From Aphis gossypii (taxonomy: Eukaryota; Arthropoda; Insecta; Hemiptera; Aphididae): DNA of 64,000 nt. The notes beneath the pieces are model-generated. The model was not told the DNA's origin and ran no database searches. It saw only the letters and a list, made by a program, of their open reading frames with translations. The translations under genes and the position numbers were made by a program. Shown here piece after piece: positions 24,087 to 36,381 of this stretch. The stretch lies in the NCBI RefSeq assembly GCF_020184175.1, contig NC_065533.1:57698351-57762350 (forward strand), read 5' to 3'. The stretch's first letter is position 1. Every line of letters begins with the position of its first letter.

Positions 24087-26302
24087 GTTGCTTACTTCTT
24101 GACGAAATGAAACTTTCTGAAGCACTATCTTTTCAAAGAAGTAATCTCCATGTTGAGGGTTTTGTAGATCTAGGAAAATACAGCACAGAAAATGACAAAA
24201 CAAAGCTTGGAGATCATGCACTTGTGTTGTTATATCAACCATTTTGTGGTAAATGGTATCAGACAGTTGGCGCTTTTTTAGGTACAGGTGCAGTACCAGG
24301 AAACATCCTTGAAAAAATAATAATGGAAGCAGTAATATTGCTGGAAAATCAAAATATCCACGTTGATTGCATTACAACAGATGGGGCAACTTGGAATCGT
24401 AGCATGTGGAAACTTTTTGGAATTTCTGAAAAATCATCCAGTTGCGTCCATCCAACAGACGGAAATAGAAAATTATGGTTTGCTTCAGATTTCCCACATC
24501 TTATTAAAAATTTAAAGTCAAGGATTATAAATAGTAAAAGTGTAGAAGTATGTAAACATTATTTATTTAATAAATATTAATTATACCTTTAATATATTAT
24601 GTAAATATATATTTAAGATTCCAGAAGGTACTATTGATATTTCCCATTGGAAAGCTGTTGTCGAGGCTAATTCTAAATTACAAGTAAAAGTCTGTTATAA
24701 ATTAACTGAAGATCATGTCCGCCCACGTCATTTTCAAACAATGAATGTGAAAATGGCTTTCCAGGTACCATTGTACCAATAAATATACCTAAAATAAAAA
24801 CCATACATTTAATATATATAAATCTTTTTAAAGATTAATTACATAGTTACTTATAATAAATTATTAGTTTTTTAGTGATTCAGCTGCTAAAGCAATGGAA
24901 TACTACAAAGAAACTGTACCAAAATTAAAAGATTGTTCAGCAAGTGTTACATTCATAACATTAATTAATAAAGTTGTAGATGCGATGAACTCACAAATAC
25001 CAAAAAATGCTTTGAGACCTGACCCTGATTCAGTTCACAATAAGGTAATGATATTACTTTTATAGACTAGAAAAAAAAGAAAAAAATTACTACATAAAAC
25101 TGTTGAAAAATACATAATAAAAAATATCATACATGTTTAAGGTTCTTCAAGATTTTTTGTCTTATCTTGACCAACTTGATGATATGAAAATAAGTGCTTC
25201 AAAAAAGTTTACAGCATCAACAATCACAGGTTTACGGGTTACAGTTAAAACAGCACTTGAATTAGTAGAATACTTATCACATGAAGTTGGGTTTAAATAT
25301 TTTTTAACGAGACGTATGAATCAGGATACTCTAGATGTAATAACACAGAATAAATTTAAATTTATTCGGTGGTAATAATAAATATAAAATACAAGATAAA
25401 ATCTTGATAATATTATAGCCAGAAACTTACATTATTATAAATAATTACAGCATTTCTTTGGTTGTGTTCGAGATGCATGTGGGTCAAGTTCTCATCCAGA
25501 TCCCATTTTATTTATTCAAGTCTTTCGTTTATTATCGACATATGCACTTGTTCGGCCACCACGTGGGAGTAATGTCTCGGGTAGTGAATTGCTAGAAACA
25601 ATATTAAATATGAAAGACATCATGAATGAAAAAAATAATGAAAGAAAAGTTGAATTTGAACAAAAAATTGACAACATAATTGACAATAATTTTGGTGACA
25701 TATCTGTAAACAATTTGAACTTACAAGATCATGATTATACAGCCCTCAGGATTGACGAAAATGCATTAACTGTACTAAGCGGATATGTTGCACGAAAAAT
25801 GAAAAAAATGAATCCTGCAAAAAATTGTAATGCATGCAGTACAGCTCTATGTGCTGAACAGGACAATCAAGAAAATCAATCAAGGGAAAAATTATTGTTA
25901 TTAAAGAGTCGTGGATTCTTAATGGTTCCATCAAAGAATTTATATGAAATAATATATCAGGTACCTTTCTGAAAAATGTATTTAAAAAATAAGTAAATAA
26001 AATTAAAATATATACAATAAAATTACATAACTACCTATTATTTACAGCTTGAAGACGCAATATGCAAAATATTAACATCTACTAAAATGCATAAAAATAT
26101 ATTATTTGAAATATTAGAATATTTGGAAACTAATAATTTAAAAATTATATCCATTGGTTGCAATGAACATGGACATTTGCCAGCAAAATCCATTATAACT
26201 TTTTATTTGCAATGCCGGATGCATTTTGCATGCACAGTAGAAAATACAGCTAGAGAAAAAAACAAAAAACAAAAAAATCTAGCCAAGCAATCTAAATTAT
26301 AA
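24087..26302 (+). CDS. P-transposase-related gene lacking a THAP domain, catalytic core open, Glu replaced by Asp
   Basis: Six exons with canonical splice sites and matching phases: 24087-24547, 24618-24764, 24868-25044, 25142-25336, 25451-25960 and 26048-26302. They encode about 580 residues. The first visible exon opens after an AG acceptor and reads straight into the catalytic core (CLLLDEMKLSEAL, then TTDGATWNRSMW and SDFPHLIKNLKSRI). Exon junction 4/5 gives MNQDTLD-HFFG, where both other P-type genes in this window have Glu (QDKLEMFFG, QDHIELLFG). The C-terminal part has CNACSTALC. No stop or frameshift was seen. Upstream exons with a THAP domain were not found. It may be a 5'-truncated transposon copy, or a former transposase whose frame has been kept. 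P-type inverted-repeat sequence at 26918 favours element origin. Confidence 0.8.
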
Positions 26303-26917
26303 AATTATATTATGTACCTGACCAATGAAAAAGAATATTTTTAATTTTATTTTAATTTTATAATACTACATTTTACCAACCCATTATAGTTTTATTTTTA
26401 GATAATTATTTATACTTACCTACTTAATAATTGTTAGTTTTTCATTATTTTAATAATTATACAAGGAGCATGTAAAAAAATGTTTATTTATTAGTTAATA
26501 AGTTATTGATATTTTTAATATTACTAATTTATTGTTTCATGACTCCTGTCTGACTGATTAGTGATTGATAAATATAAATATTAGTGAAATGTAAATAGAA
26601 GGTATATAGGTATTCCTATTCCATTATTTTAATTATAGAAAATACCTAGTTCTTACCATTGACATAAATATATTGAAATATAATTTATAAAACTATTTAT
26701 AGTCAGTGAATCATGTTCAATATTTGGTAAGTTTTAACTTCAAAATCTTACATTATTTTATAAAGAAAATCCTAAATCCTAAATCAACCTCATGATTTTA
26801 CGTGCAACAAAAAGGAAAAACAGGCCTCTGGGCGAATCGTGGCGCTACCTATCGCGCTCCCGCGGTACTATCAAATTGCCGTCCTAATTGGCATCCGGAA
26901 TATTTACGAGTGGTATC
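26303..26917. other. 3' flank of the P-related gene
   Basis: AT-rich to about 26780. From about 26810 to 26917 it turns GC-richer, with GGCGCTACCTATCGCGCTCC, which resembles the subterminal region of the 5948-12159 P element (GGTAGCGCTC). No gene is seen. Confidence 0.5.
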
Positions 26918-26939
26918 ACCTTATCTTCTCTACATCGTG
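26918..26939 (-). repeat. Probable right terminal inverted repeat of a P element
   Basis: Read on the minus strand this is CACGATGTAGAGAAGATAAGGT, 22 bases listed only for position. It starts CACG and ends GAGAAGATAAGGT, close to the CACGGTCTTAGAAGATAAGG terminus at 5948. It lies 620 bp past the P-related gene. The matching left end and a TSD were not found. Confidence 0.6.
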
Positions 26940-27289
26940 CCACTACCCATCGATAGCCTGTTCAGGAGTTGTGCATTTATGTGTCAAATTGTCTCGTAAT
27001 TTGTATCATAGGCAACCGCGCTATACTCATAAGCTAACTTACTGTTGCTGTAGTACCACTGTAACCACAGCGGTTAAATCGCGGTCTTAGTGATAATAGC
27101 TGGTACTTACTATCAAGAATTACTGACGTCATGGTTTTTGACGTTTTTTTTTAAATTAATTATGCGTCATACTTTTATTATTCATAAAATATTCTGTTGA
27201 TTATTCTTATCCGTTGGCACGCGTTACTTCGTCGTGATAGTTTTATGTATTTTTAATTCACAAACACCGTCTTAAGATTACAAGAGATT
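26940..27289. promoter_or_regulatory. Probable promoter region of the small-protein gene
   Basis: GC content rises compared with its surroundings. A perfect TGACGTCA palindrome (the CRE/ATF core) lies at about 27124-27131, before a likely transcribed 5' exon. No TATA box could be assigned with confidence. Confidence 0.35.
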
Positions 27290-27340
27290 GAACAACGAAT
27301 ACATCGATTGTATTGCTATCAATCATTACAGTTTGTTCAG
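27290..27340 (+). other. Probable 5' untranslated exon of the small-protein gene
   Basis: The sequence ends GTTTGTTCAG before a strong GTAAGATAA donor at 27341. It has no ATG in frame with the downstream exon. The next acceptor is upstream of the coding start at 29978. The exon start is uncertain. Confidence 0.4.
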
Positions 27341-28311
27341 GTAAGATAATGACGTGTACCTTATACTTATTAGTTATTGCACAGTATAATAATTGTTTAT
27401 TTTAAATGTACCATATAATATGTAATTACAAATTACAAATAACTATCGTTAACATTTACAATTATAACAGTAATTATTATTATTATTATTATACAGTATG
27501 TAACAGTAATGTCGTAGGTAATGTATTTATGTGAACTAGTTCAACAATAAAAATGACTAAACCATTCTGTAGGTAAATATTTAATAAAAATGATTTAAGT
27601 TATATATAGTATAATATTATCTATTACCTATCACATAATAATTGTATCTATTAGATACAAATTGCGGAATAGGTTAGGTTTTACACGAATCAATGTTATT
27701 TTATAATTAATTATTTATTATTTAATTAAGTAGGTATTTAATTACGTACCTATAGGTACTTTTTTCTTTTAGGTAATGTCAAATAGTTAAAATTTTAATA
27801 TTAAAAATACTTTTATACTTAACCTTCACGTATATATTATATAATATTAACAATATAATAATATTATATTGACTTCAAAATGTTTAATATTACCTTATAT
27901 TCTATTTTTATTATTGATCGTAAATAGTTAAAATTATTGAAGACATGTTATTATTTTTAGATACTATTACCTAATAACTTTAATTTACGAGCAACGATAT
28001 TATTATTAGTATTGAAAATATAATATAAAATAATTACTTACAAATATTTTACACTGAAACTAAATATACCTATTATACAAACACAATTATTTTTATAAAC
28101 ATTTAAAGAAGTTTAAATTTGAACAATATTGTGTATTTAATAAAGAATAACGATAATAATTATTTTCATATAAATCAAAAACATTAATGGTTAAAACTTT
28201 TACGTACCGTATATTATATTACTATAGTTTATATATTTTTCTATACGTACACAATGCCATTTTTAATTTATTTTAAGATATTATCACTATATGTCTATAT
28301 GGACCTATTTT

Positions 28312-28560
28312 AGATTCTGAACGAAGTGATGAATGTACTGATTTTATAATGATAAAAAGAATGTACAGCATAATTTGTTGAAATAATGCTTCAATTTAAA
28401 ACTTCGGGGATGGTTTCCGATGGAAAAGTGAATATCCTTGGTGTATTATAGGGGTAAAAAATCAATAGTAATATTTTTTCAAACAATTTTCAAAAAAAAA
28501 TGGAGAAAAACAAAAAAAAAGTGACGGAAAACCAGTTTTTGACGTATCACCGACAAAATA
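28312..28560 (+). repeat. Partial copy of an inverted-repeat element (GATTCTGAACGAAG family)
   Basis: It begins AGATTCTGAACGAAGTGATG and continues through TTTTCAAAAAAAAATGGAG and GTGACGGAAAACCAG. The same series of blocks appears on the opposite strand at 31550-31757, so this is a second copy of that element end in inverted orientation. Confidence 0.7.
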
Positions 28561-29977
28561 TCGCTGGTAAAATGTCATGTAGGACAAGGTTTTACTGACC
28601 ATTTGAAATCGTTATATATATACGTACGCATATATATTATGTATATATATAGATAGATAGAGAGAGAAAGGGAGAACTTAGTTAGCAGTAAAACTTACCG
28701 TATATTCCCTTCCAAATAGCACGGCATACCTAAATTATTATATATTTTATAATATAATATGTAAATAAGACGTAAACCTATAAAAAAAAACCTGTGCTTA
28801 TTTATTGTTAACACCCATTAGTTATCGCTATAATTTTTAATAGTCCCAACGCCACGATTACAAATTAAAATAGCCAGGTATGATCGTTACTCGTTAGCCC
28901 ATATAATATTAGCACCTACTCACGACTGATCGACACATACACACACAAATAATAATATTATAGTTGTATAATAGGTATTTATTTATTTTAACTGCCGGAC
29001 ATTTGTTTCGGTATCATAGTCAATATCTTAAAATGTATTTACTTAATCAATACAACAACAATACAGACATAATAGTAATATAGTAAAAATATTTTTTCGT
29101 TCTAGCTTTCTTACAGGTTTAAAATGGTCATTTTGATCATTTTTTCTATAACTCCTGCAGATAATCATAGAATTTAGAAAATTGTATTAATACACTATTT
29201 TTGTTATTATTTTTAATTATTATTTTACAAGTTTGGTCTTAATAATGGGGTCTTTAAATATTTTTAGTCTTTATTATAGTGTAATATTATATTATGCTAC
29301 AAAAAATAAGCTAATACATGATTTAAATACTACTGTTTTATTACTTGTTTTCAATTGTATGGTCACTATAGTTTTTAAAATAATATAAATAGCTTTTTAA
29401 AAAATTCAAGATTTTAGTTAAAATTTTTTATATGAAATATGTGTTTTGTTACAACCTGCAAAACAGCAAATGTTATGAATATGTGCTTAAAGATTTACTT
29501 TTAAATTAATTTTACGTAATGATTTCATAGTTCATAATTGTATATTATGATAAATATCATATCCATATTATACACGGCATAAAGTAATACCTCAAGCTGA
29601 AGTTTTTGAACTAAATAATTACAAATTACAATTTATTATTAATTTATAAATTACTAGAAAATATAAAAAATAAAAATGCTAATGTACCTATATAATATAC
29701 AAAATTGAACACTATTAACTTATACTCTATTATTTAAGTTACGATGTTTATTGTTTAATATGAATAATATATGATGCACCAACTTTCCTTTAATGGAATT
29801 TATAACTATATCTAATATGGATGCATCGTTTGTACAAATTTAAATATTATTTCTAACAAATATAGGTATATAATAAGGTAGATACAAATGTACAATATCG
29901 TTAGTTATAAATTATAATTTATAATAATCAATGCTATTATATCTAATCATTTCAGCTCGTGAATCCAGGTTACAGAA

Positions 29978-32900
29978 ATGGACGAAAATAATTCAAATAT
30001 ATCTAATTTTGAGAAATTAAAAAAAGTATGTAAAAATATTTTTTTTTAAATTTGATTTAATACAAATATTATGACATTTTAATATTTAGATAGGCATTAG
30101 GATATTTTCATATATCAATACCTATCTATATATATAATATGCTTATTCATTTATATTAGGGTCGTAAAATTATAAAGGGGCCGAGATTATCCGAGCTAAC
30201 CACGGTTAACCGAGATTTTATTTATTTATTTAACAATGTTGTATAAAAATGTGTAATAAATATGTAAAAATTGTATAATCAGTATTTTGTTATTGTACGT
30301 TGTACGTTGTTAATTGTTTTGTTTTGTTGTATTTCTATTTTCTTAATCATTCATTATAAAATAATAACTAAAAAAAAAAAAAAGCGGGCAAGTGGGTACT
30401 GTTCTGCTGTGTAGTAGGTCATTATAATTGATGTATTAAATTTGAATGCAATGATAGGTATCATTGTATACGAAAAACGATTCTGAACGAAGATGATTAG
30501 TTAGCCTAGGATGTAATTTCCAGTGGTTGGTGAAAAAGGTGGTTTATGTTTTAATGGCCTGAATACACCAAAATTTAAGTTCTTTTATAATTATTGTTAG
30601 CTAAACTTATGAAAAATCTTGTATTAAATTTTCAACTCTTAGCTACCTATACAAACATTTTTATGAATTATACCTACAAAATAATTTGCAAATATTCATA
30701 ATTTTGACGAATTTTCGTCAAAATTTGAACTTCAAATGCTAAAAAAAAAATTGTGACTATGTATTCTTATAATTTTTTTATCACTCTAAGAATAACATAT
30801 GAGGAACTTTGTATAAAATTTTCAAGTATTTTGATAGGTCCAAAAAAATTTTATCGACACTTCAAAAAAAACTTTTCAGAAAAATTGAAAATTTCAGTTG
30901 TCTATAAATAGCTCAAAAAAAGTCAAAATATTTTGAAAATTAAATCATGTAAGGAAAATGCCAATCTAAATAACTGGTAAAATTTTTAAGTATTTACGAC
31001 TTATGCTATTTGAATAACAACAAATATCAAAAATCGTTTGAGGCTAAACCGTTGTTTAACGCGGTTTTGTAAAAATTTAAATTTCAAACACTCATAAAAA
31101 TTTTTTGTCTGAATCCGGTAGAGTTTTTTTTACAGATATTTGAAGAAAAATTTATGGAGAACCTTGTACCAAATTTTCAAAACTTAGTTATAAAAGAAAA
31201 AATTTTTACGATTTTCCAACCTCAAAATTACTTCCAAATTTTTGCAATTTTGACATATTTCGTATAAATTCGAACTTTAAGCACTTATAAAAAAAATTGT
31301 GACTAACGATTTCGGATTTTTTTTTATCACTTTAAGAACAACTTATAAGAAACCTTGTATTAAATTTTCAAAATTTTCTGGTCAGCCAAAAAATTTTTAT
31401 CGCTGTTTAAAAAAGAAATACTTAGAAAAATTGAAAATTTCAATTGTCTATAAATAGTTCAAAAAAAGTCAAAATTCTTTGAAAATTTAACTGTGTATGG
31501 AGAACGCTAATATAAACATTTGGTGAAAATTTCAAGTATTTACATTGATTAGTTTTTGAGTTATAGCAAAATAAAAAATTCGATTTTGACGAAAACTGGT
31601 TTTGCGTAAAAATTCCCATTTTTCCGTTATTTTTTTTTTGTTTTTCTCGATTTTTTTGAAAACTGTTGGAAAATGTTTACTTTTTACCTGTATAATGCAC
31701 CAAGAACCTACATCATTGTAAAATCAATATATTCATCACTCCGTTCAGAATCTAAAATTGTTTAATATTTTAACTTGTGCTAGCACATATTAACCAATAA
31801 GTATATAACAGCGATAATTTAAAAGTAAATTCTTAGCTATGATAAAATTGTTATCGACGATAATCGATTGTAGTGCTACCTATATAAGTTATAAATCGTA
31901 CCGTGGCGCGTCGGCAGTTAGCCGAAAATATCTTGTTAATCGTAACAATTTTCGTTCATAAGATGAACAAATTGTGAAAAATGCTCTAAAAACTAAGAAA
32001 ATGCCCTAAAAATGCATTTAAGGTTAATTATGACAAAAAATGCAAAATAATAATTACTTTAAATTAATCAGCATCGCCCAATACACATTTTATACTTATT
32101 GAGCAACGTTTTGAAACGCTAGAAAAAAAGATGCATTTGCATTAAAATCCCAGCCCTAGTTATAAAATTACATCAGGGCGACAGGACTTAATTATAAGAT
32201 ATGAAGTAATTTATCTTTTTAAACTCTATAATACAATTTACATATGATTTAATTAATTCTTATTGTTTATCGTTCATAACCTATACGCACTATATAAAAT
32301 AATAATTATGTAGTTACTAATTATTACGTGTCTATTTCTTTACTTTTGCTACACACATATTTTTGAAAGAGGCGGAGCGCGGTTAATCATGATCACGGAA
32401 TACTAAGATCAGTGGCGTATATAGAAATTAATTTCGTAGGGGCTTAAAAAAAAATATATGATAATATTATAACAATCAAAATCAATGCCCATACCAACCA
32501 TACATTTCAGGGGGGGTTGAACCTTAAAAACCCTCCCTTATATACGCCACTGACTGGGACACGGTTAATTGAGGTTCTACTGTTCTACTGTATAATAAAA
32601 TAGATGCCTAAATAGTATGCCATTCATATTGTAAACTATCATATGTTTGAAATCAATGCATATTACTGGCTTATTGTAGGTACCGTGTGTTAAATATTTT
32701 TCCAAAATTTTTATAATGTAAAAATTATTGTGACATTTAATTTTATAGGTAAAATTGTCATCTCGCATATGGTGGCACTATTTGTTTATTTTTACTCAGA
32801 AATTTAAGTTTGAAGAAATATTCAGGCTTAATATGCTAAAATAATTTTTATAGTGTCCCTAAATATTATTTTAATAAAACATTTATTTAATTTATTAGGT

Positions 32901-35900
32901 ATAAATTATTTGTCAAGTACCTAGCTATTTAAACATTTTGTTTAAAATAACGTTTATTTCTAAATCAGTAAAAGTTATAAAATTATGTAAGCTAAAACAA
33001 TTTTTCAAACGTAAATCTCTGAAAACAAAAAAACTAATAATAATTTATAATAATGAATAGAAAAAATGTATCTACTCAAAAACGATGTGTTAGTGTCAAG
33101 CTATGTGTTTTAAATTTTCAATACTGTTCGCGCCCGGGCTCGTAAGCTCCATAAAATATTATTATCGTATAATATTTATATTATTATTATATATATAATA
33201 TATTACCACCGACTGACACACACACACACATACACTCACGCGCACCGTTCGTTATTTTTGTTTTATGTTCCTATATGTTATCTTAATATTTTAATTATTA
33301 TGCAACGACGTGATATCGTCCGTCGTCCGTTAGATATTTTTATAATCAAGTTAGTTATCATCGTCGTCTCTCCAGCATTGTCGCATTAACTCGTTTTTTT
33401 GTCGTGCGCGAATCGCCGTATTAATATTGTATCGCAGGCGCGAATCGCCACATCTTTATTCAGAGCCCAACTTAGAAATTTTGGGGCCTGGGTCAAATTT
33501 TCTAATGGGGCCCCAAAATTAATTATTATCTAAATTCTAAATTATCAACTTAAATTATAATAATATCGGGGCCCGGGACTGCAGCCCCCCCCTAAGTTGG
33601 GCTCTGTCTTTATTATATTATACTGTGGCGCGAATCGCCACTCGTTTTATTATATTTATAACTGTGCAGGCGCGAATCGCCACTTTAATATTGTATCGCA
33701 GGCGCGAATATTATATTATATTTTATTGTATTGTGGCACGAATCGCCACTCACTTTATTATATTTATAATTGTGCAGGCGCGAATCGCCATACTTTATAA
33801 CCAAAATTTAGAGTATATTATATTATTGTTATTTATTATTTTCATTGTAATTTTATTTGTTGTGTGTGAGTTTTATTGCGTGTGTAGGTAGGTAGCAGCT
33901 GGCCAGCAGTGCTCCGACAAAACTCAAAACTGTGAGTTTTATTTATCTATTTATTACCTATTATATTATATTTTGTCACAATTATTTTTATTATTTATAT
34001 TGGTTAACCGGCAAGTTTTAAATGAATTATATTTTTACCTGTTGGGCCAAAAGGGTACGCAATTATATTGTTTTATTATACTGTCATTTTTATCAATATT
34101 GCATTGCGTTACCATTTTTTATAGAGTTACCTGTCCGTTTTTGAATTTAAGTTTTACACACACACAAATATACACACACACCACCGCACACTAGCACTCT
34201 CAGATCTTGCTCGGCGAACCTGTCCACTTTCTGTTGAGTGCTATACATATATACACACATTTTACACAGGTCAGTCGGTGTGTGTGGCGCGCGAAGTATT
34301 TGGGTGACCGGGGTGCACGTAGTGATTGGTCATACGTTCCCGGCCCGCACAAATACCATAGGGCATTTGATCATTTGAAATTACAAAAATTATATAATGC
34401 TAGAATTTGGAATAAATTAACGTAGTGTTCTTAATTTTTCGTTTTAATTTTTTGGATAGAGAAATAAGAAAAAATCAAAACACAGAACAGATTTTTCTCG
34501 TTTACGATGTTTCAAGTTTTAATGTTCCAATTTGGCATTTGCTCAATTAATCTTCGCCAACGTGATAAAATTAACGTATTCTATTAATTGCGCCGAATAA
34601 AATATGTATAATATAAACCGTGGTTAATTGCTTTAAATATAAGTCGATTTACGTAGATTAATTAAACTATATCTATTATACTTTTACTATACATATTCGT
34701 ATACTCATTATTTATAACTGAAATAAAACTTTGGGTACCTACGCCCCAGATTAACATAGAAATTACTTTAATGAATTCAAATTCGATATATATTGTATAT
34801 TGTAATGATCGTCGTAATTTATAATATTTTTTTTTGTTTAAATATGATATTTTTGATTTCTTCATAGAATTTTTAATCATTTTAACTTACGAATAAAAGT
34901 TTGAGAACCGCTGCGTTAAAAATTTAGAACATATTGATTTTTTTAATATAGTATACTTTATGTTTAATTATTATTTTATCCTTCTATAATTTTACTATAT
35001 TTTATTTACAAATTAATGTTTATTTTTACATGCAAAGTTCAATTAAATATATCTCTTAAAATGCATTCTAGGATCAAGAGGAAAAAGAAAGATATGAAGT
35101 TGCCATTTCTCTTCTTATGCTTTCAAATGGGATAGACAGGTAATATATTGTTTAATTTTATAAAATAGATTATATAATAAATAAATAAATGTTTATCTGT
35201 GGGGTATTTATGGAGGGAGAAGACGGACACTTGTCTCCTAAACATTTTGAAGGGAGATTAGGAATCCTTGCCTAGATATGCAAACAGCTAGTAGACATCT
35301 TTAAATCTTCTAAAACAAAGAAATAATGTAATATATTGAATTTAATTATACATATTTATAAGATAAAAATATATGTTATTTTATCAAAATAATGCATAAA
35401 CCATTAGTACATTTATTTCAAATTTTAATGTTGAATAATAAGTTAAGCTATTGTTCTTATTAGGTACATTATCTGGGTTACAAAAATAAAACAATAATAT
35501 TATTTCATAAATTATGATTACAGGATTATCATAACATATAAATATTTTTAAATAATTAATAGCATCTTATTTGATTTTACTATTCTTATATAATTATTAT
35601 TTAATAATATGTGGATACCTACTTACTATATTGTTACTAAGCCATAAAAAAGTTTCGATTGTGTATAAAAATAAACAATAACTTACATAATGATAAATAA
35701 ATAATTTTTACTCCAAGTTACTCAGTTACGTCATTTATAATAAATTTAATCTTTAAATATCTATCTAATATGTAAGAACCTAATAATTAACAACTAATTA
35801 AATATACTGTCTATAACAGGGGTGGCTAACAAGTCAATCGCGAGATGAATCAAAAGTTCATAAAAGTTGGCCACCCCTAATTTATAAAACATATGTTAAA

Positions 35901-36001
35901 ATAAATATTAATTTTACAGAGAGAATCATGAAAAATGTATTGAAAAAGACCAAGACAGAGTTGTTACAATCATAATACCCGAAGACAGCGAAAACACATA
36001 A
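29978..36001 (+). CDS. Three-exon gene for a 65-residue acidic protein of unknown function
   Basis: Coding exons at 29978-30025, 35072-35139 and 35920-36001, with GTATGT, GTAATA and AG splice sites, give exactly 66 codons including the stop. The start is the first ATG after the acceptor near 29954. The protein begins MDENNSNISNFEKLKK, has a middle helix-like segment (ERYEVAISLLMLSNGID) and ends VVTIIIPEDSENT. It has no signal peptide, membrane segment or motif I recognise. The three phases agree across two large introns, which is unlikely by chance. Introns of about 5.0 and 0.8 kb hold repeats. The 3' end converges on SmD1, only about 380 bp away. A spurious splice model cannot be excluded without RNA data. 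Confidence 0.6.
30479..31755. mobile_element. Non-autonomous element with GATTCTGAACG ends and an internal tandem duplication
   Basis: The left end GATTCTGAACGAAGATGAT (30479) faces the right end CACTCCGTTCAGAATCT (31737-31753). No coding frame is present. Inside are two similar tandem blocks of about 540 bp spacing. The terminal match is short (about 14 bases), so the outer limits are tentative. Confidence 0.55.
30715..31570. repeat. Diverged tandem duplication, about 540-bp spacing
   Basis: Blocks at about 30715-31025 and 31255-31570 share, in the same order, AAATTGTGACTA, TTTTTATCACT(C/T)TAAGAA, GAAAAATTGAAAATTTCA, TTGTCTATAAATAG and CAAAAAAAGTCAAAAT. It lies within the 30479-31755 element. 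Confidence 0.75.
31896..32158 (-). mobile_element. End of a TAGGGCTGGGAT-type element, possibly a 263-bp deletion copy
   Basis: On the minus strand it begins TAGGGCTGGGATTTTAATGC, very like the outer element's TAGGGCTCGGATTTATATG at 21796. GTTATAAA follows the end at 32159-32166 and also occurs at 31888-31895, so an 8-bp TSD is possible. The left end does not match the right, so this may be a truncated copy with a chance match. Confidence 0.45.
32410..32552. mobile_element. 143-bp MITE with CAGTGGCGTATATA inverted ends
   Basis: CAGTGGCGTATATA at 32410-32423 and its complement TATATACGCCACTG ending at 32552. There is no coding capacity. A TSD is not clear. It seems to sit inside an older pogo-like end. 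Confidence 0.7.
32553..32590 (-). mobile_element. Relic of a pogo/Tigger-like terminal repeat
   Basis: Read on the minus strand it gives CAGTAGAACCTCAATTAACC, the familiar Tigger/pogo-type terminus, followed by a TA dinucleotide outside. A related block, CCGAGATTATCCGAGC, occurs near 30181 and may be the other end. No transposase remains. Confidence 0.45.
33404..33792. repeat. Array of seven GCGCGAATCGCC hairpin motifs, some in a 111-bp period
   Basis: The motif occurs near 33406, 33437, 33626, 33670, 33704 (truncated), 33737 and 33778. The full form GTGGCG-CGAAT-CGCCAC is a perfect 6-bp stem with a 5-nt loop. The segment 33622-33732 is repeated at 33733-33792 and beyond. A MITE interrupts the array at 33461. 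Confidence 0.75.
33461..33606. mobile_element. 146-bp hAT-type MITE with perfect TIR and 8-bp TSD
   Basis: The perfect 15-bp inverted ends are CAGAGCCCAACTTAG (33461-33475 and 33592-33606). The direct repeat TCTTTATT flanks it at 33453-33460 and 33607-33614. The interior is GC-rich near both ends (GGGGCC blocks) and non-coding. TSD length and the CAG terminus fit hAT. Confidence 0.9.
33793..35071. other. Intronic sequence of the small-protein gene, unexplained GC-richer block
   Basis: A CA-rich segment at 34140-34270 and a GC-richer block at 34270-34360 are present. An open frame of 72 codons (34207-34425, containing DRGARSDWSYVPGPHKYHRAF) covers it, without splice support or a recognised family. 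It might be part of a retroelement LTR. Nothing further can be supported. Confidence 0.35.
35817..35880. mobile_element. Tiny MITE relic with CAGGGGTGGC ends
   Basis: CAGGGGTGGCTAAC at 35817 faces GTTGGCCACCCCT ending near 35878, only about 62 bp apart. The ends resemble the 44136 MITE. It lies in intron 3 of the small-protein gene, about 40 bp before the last acceptor. Confidence 0.5.
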
Positions 36002-36381
36002 TGTCCATTTTATATTATATTTATTTTTATTTATATTTGTTATTATAATATATACCTTACCAGAAAAAATTTGCAAAACATTTTTATTTTATAATCAAGG
36101 TTAAAAAGAAACATAGATACACAAAAGCATTTACAAAGTAGAAAGTCAAAAATTAAATATTAAAGACCTAAACTTTTAAATTAAGTACTATTAATTGAAT
36201 GGAATCCTAATATATCAAGTAATGCAATTTTATTTAAATTGAATAATACATAAAGAATATAATGAAAAAAAAATAGTTTATAAATTCATGACAGTTAGGA
36301 TTTTAACTTTATTTAAATTATAAATTTGAAAATAATATAGTTCAAACATTTTTTAATATATTAGGAACATGGTTTACGTTT

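Noticed and set aside
31888..32166. GTTATAAA pair as proof of a complete 263-bp transposon
   Set aside because: The 8-mer match is exact but AT-rich, and the left end does not mirror the TAGGGCTGGGAT right end, so chance is a real possibility.
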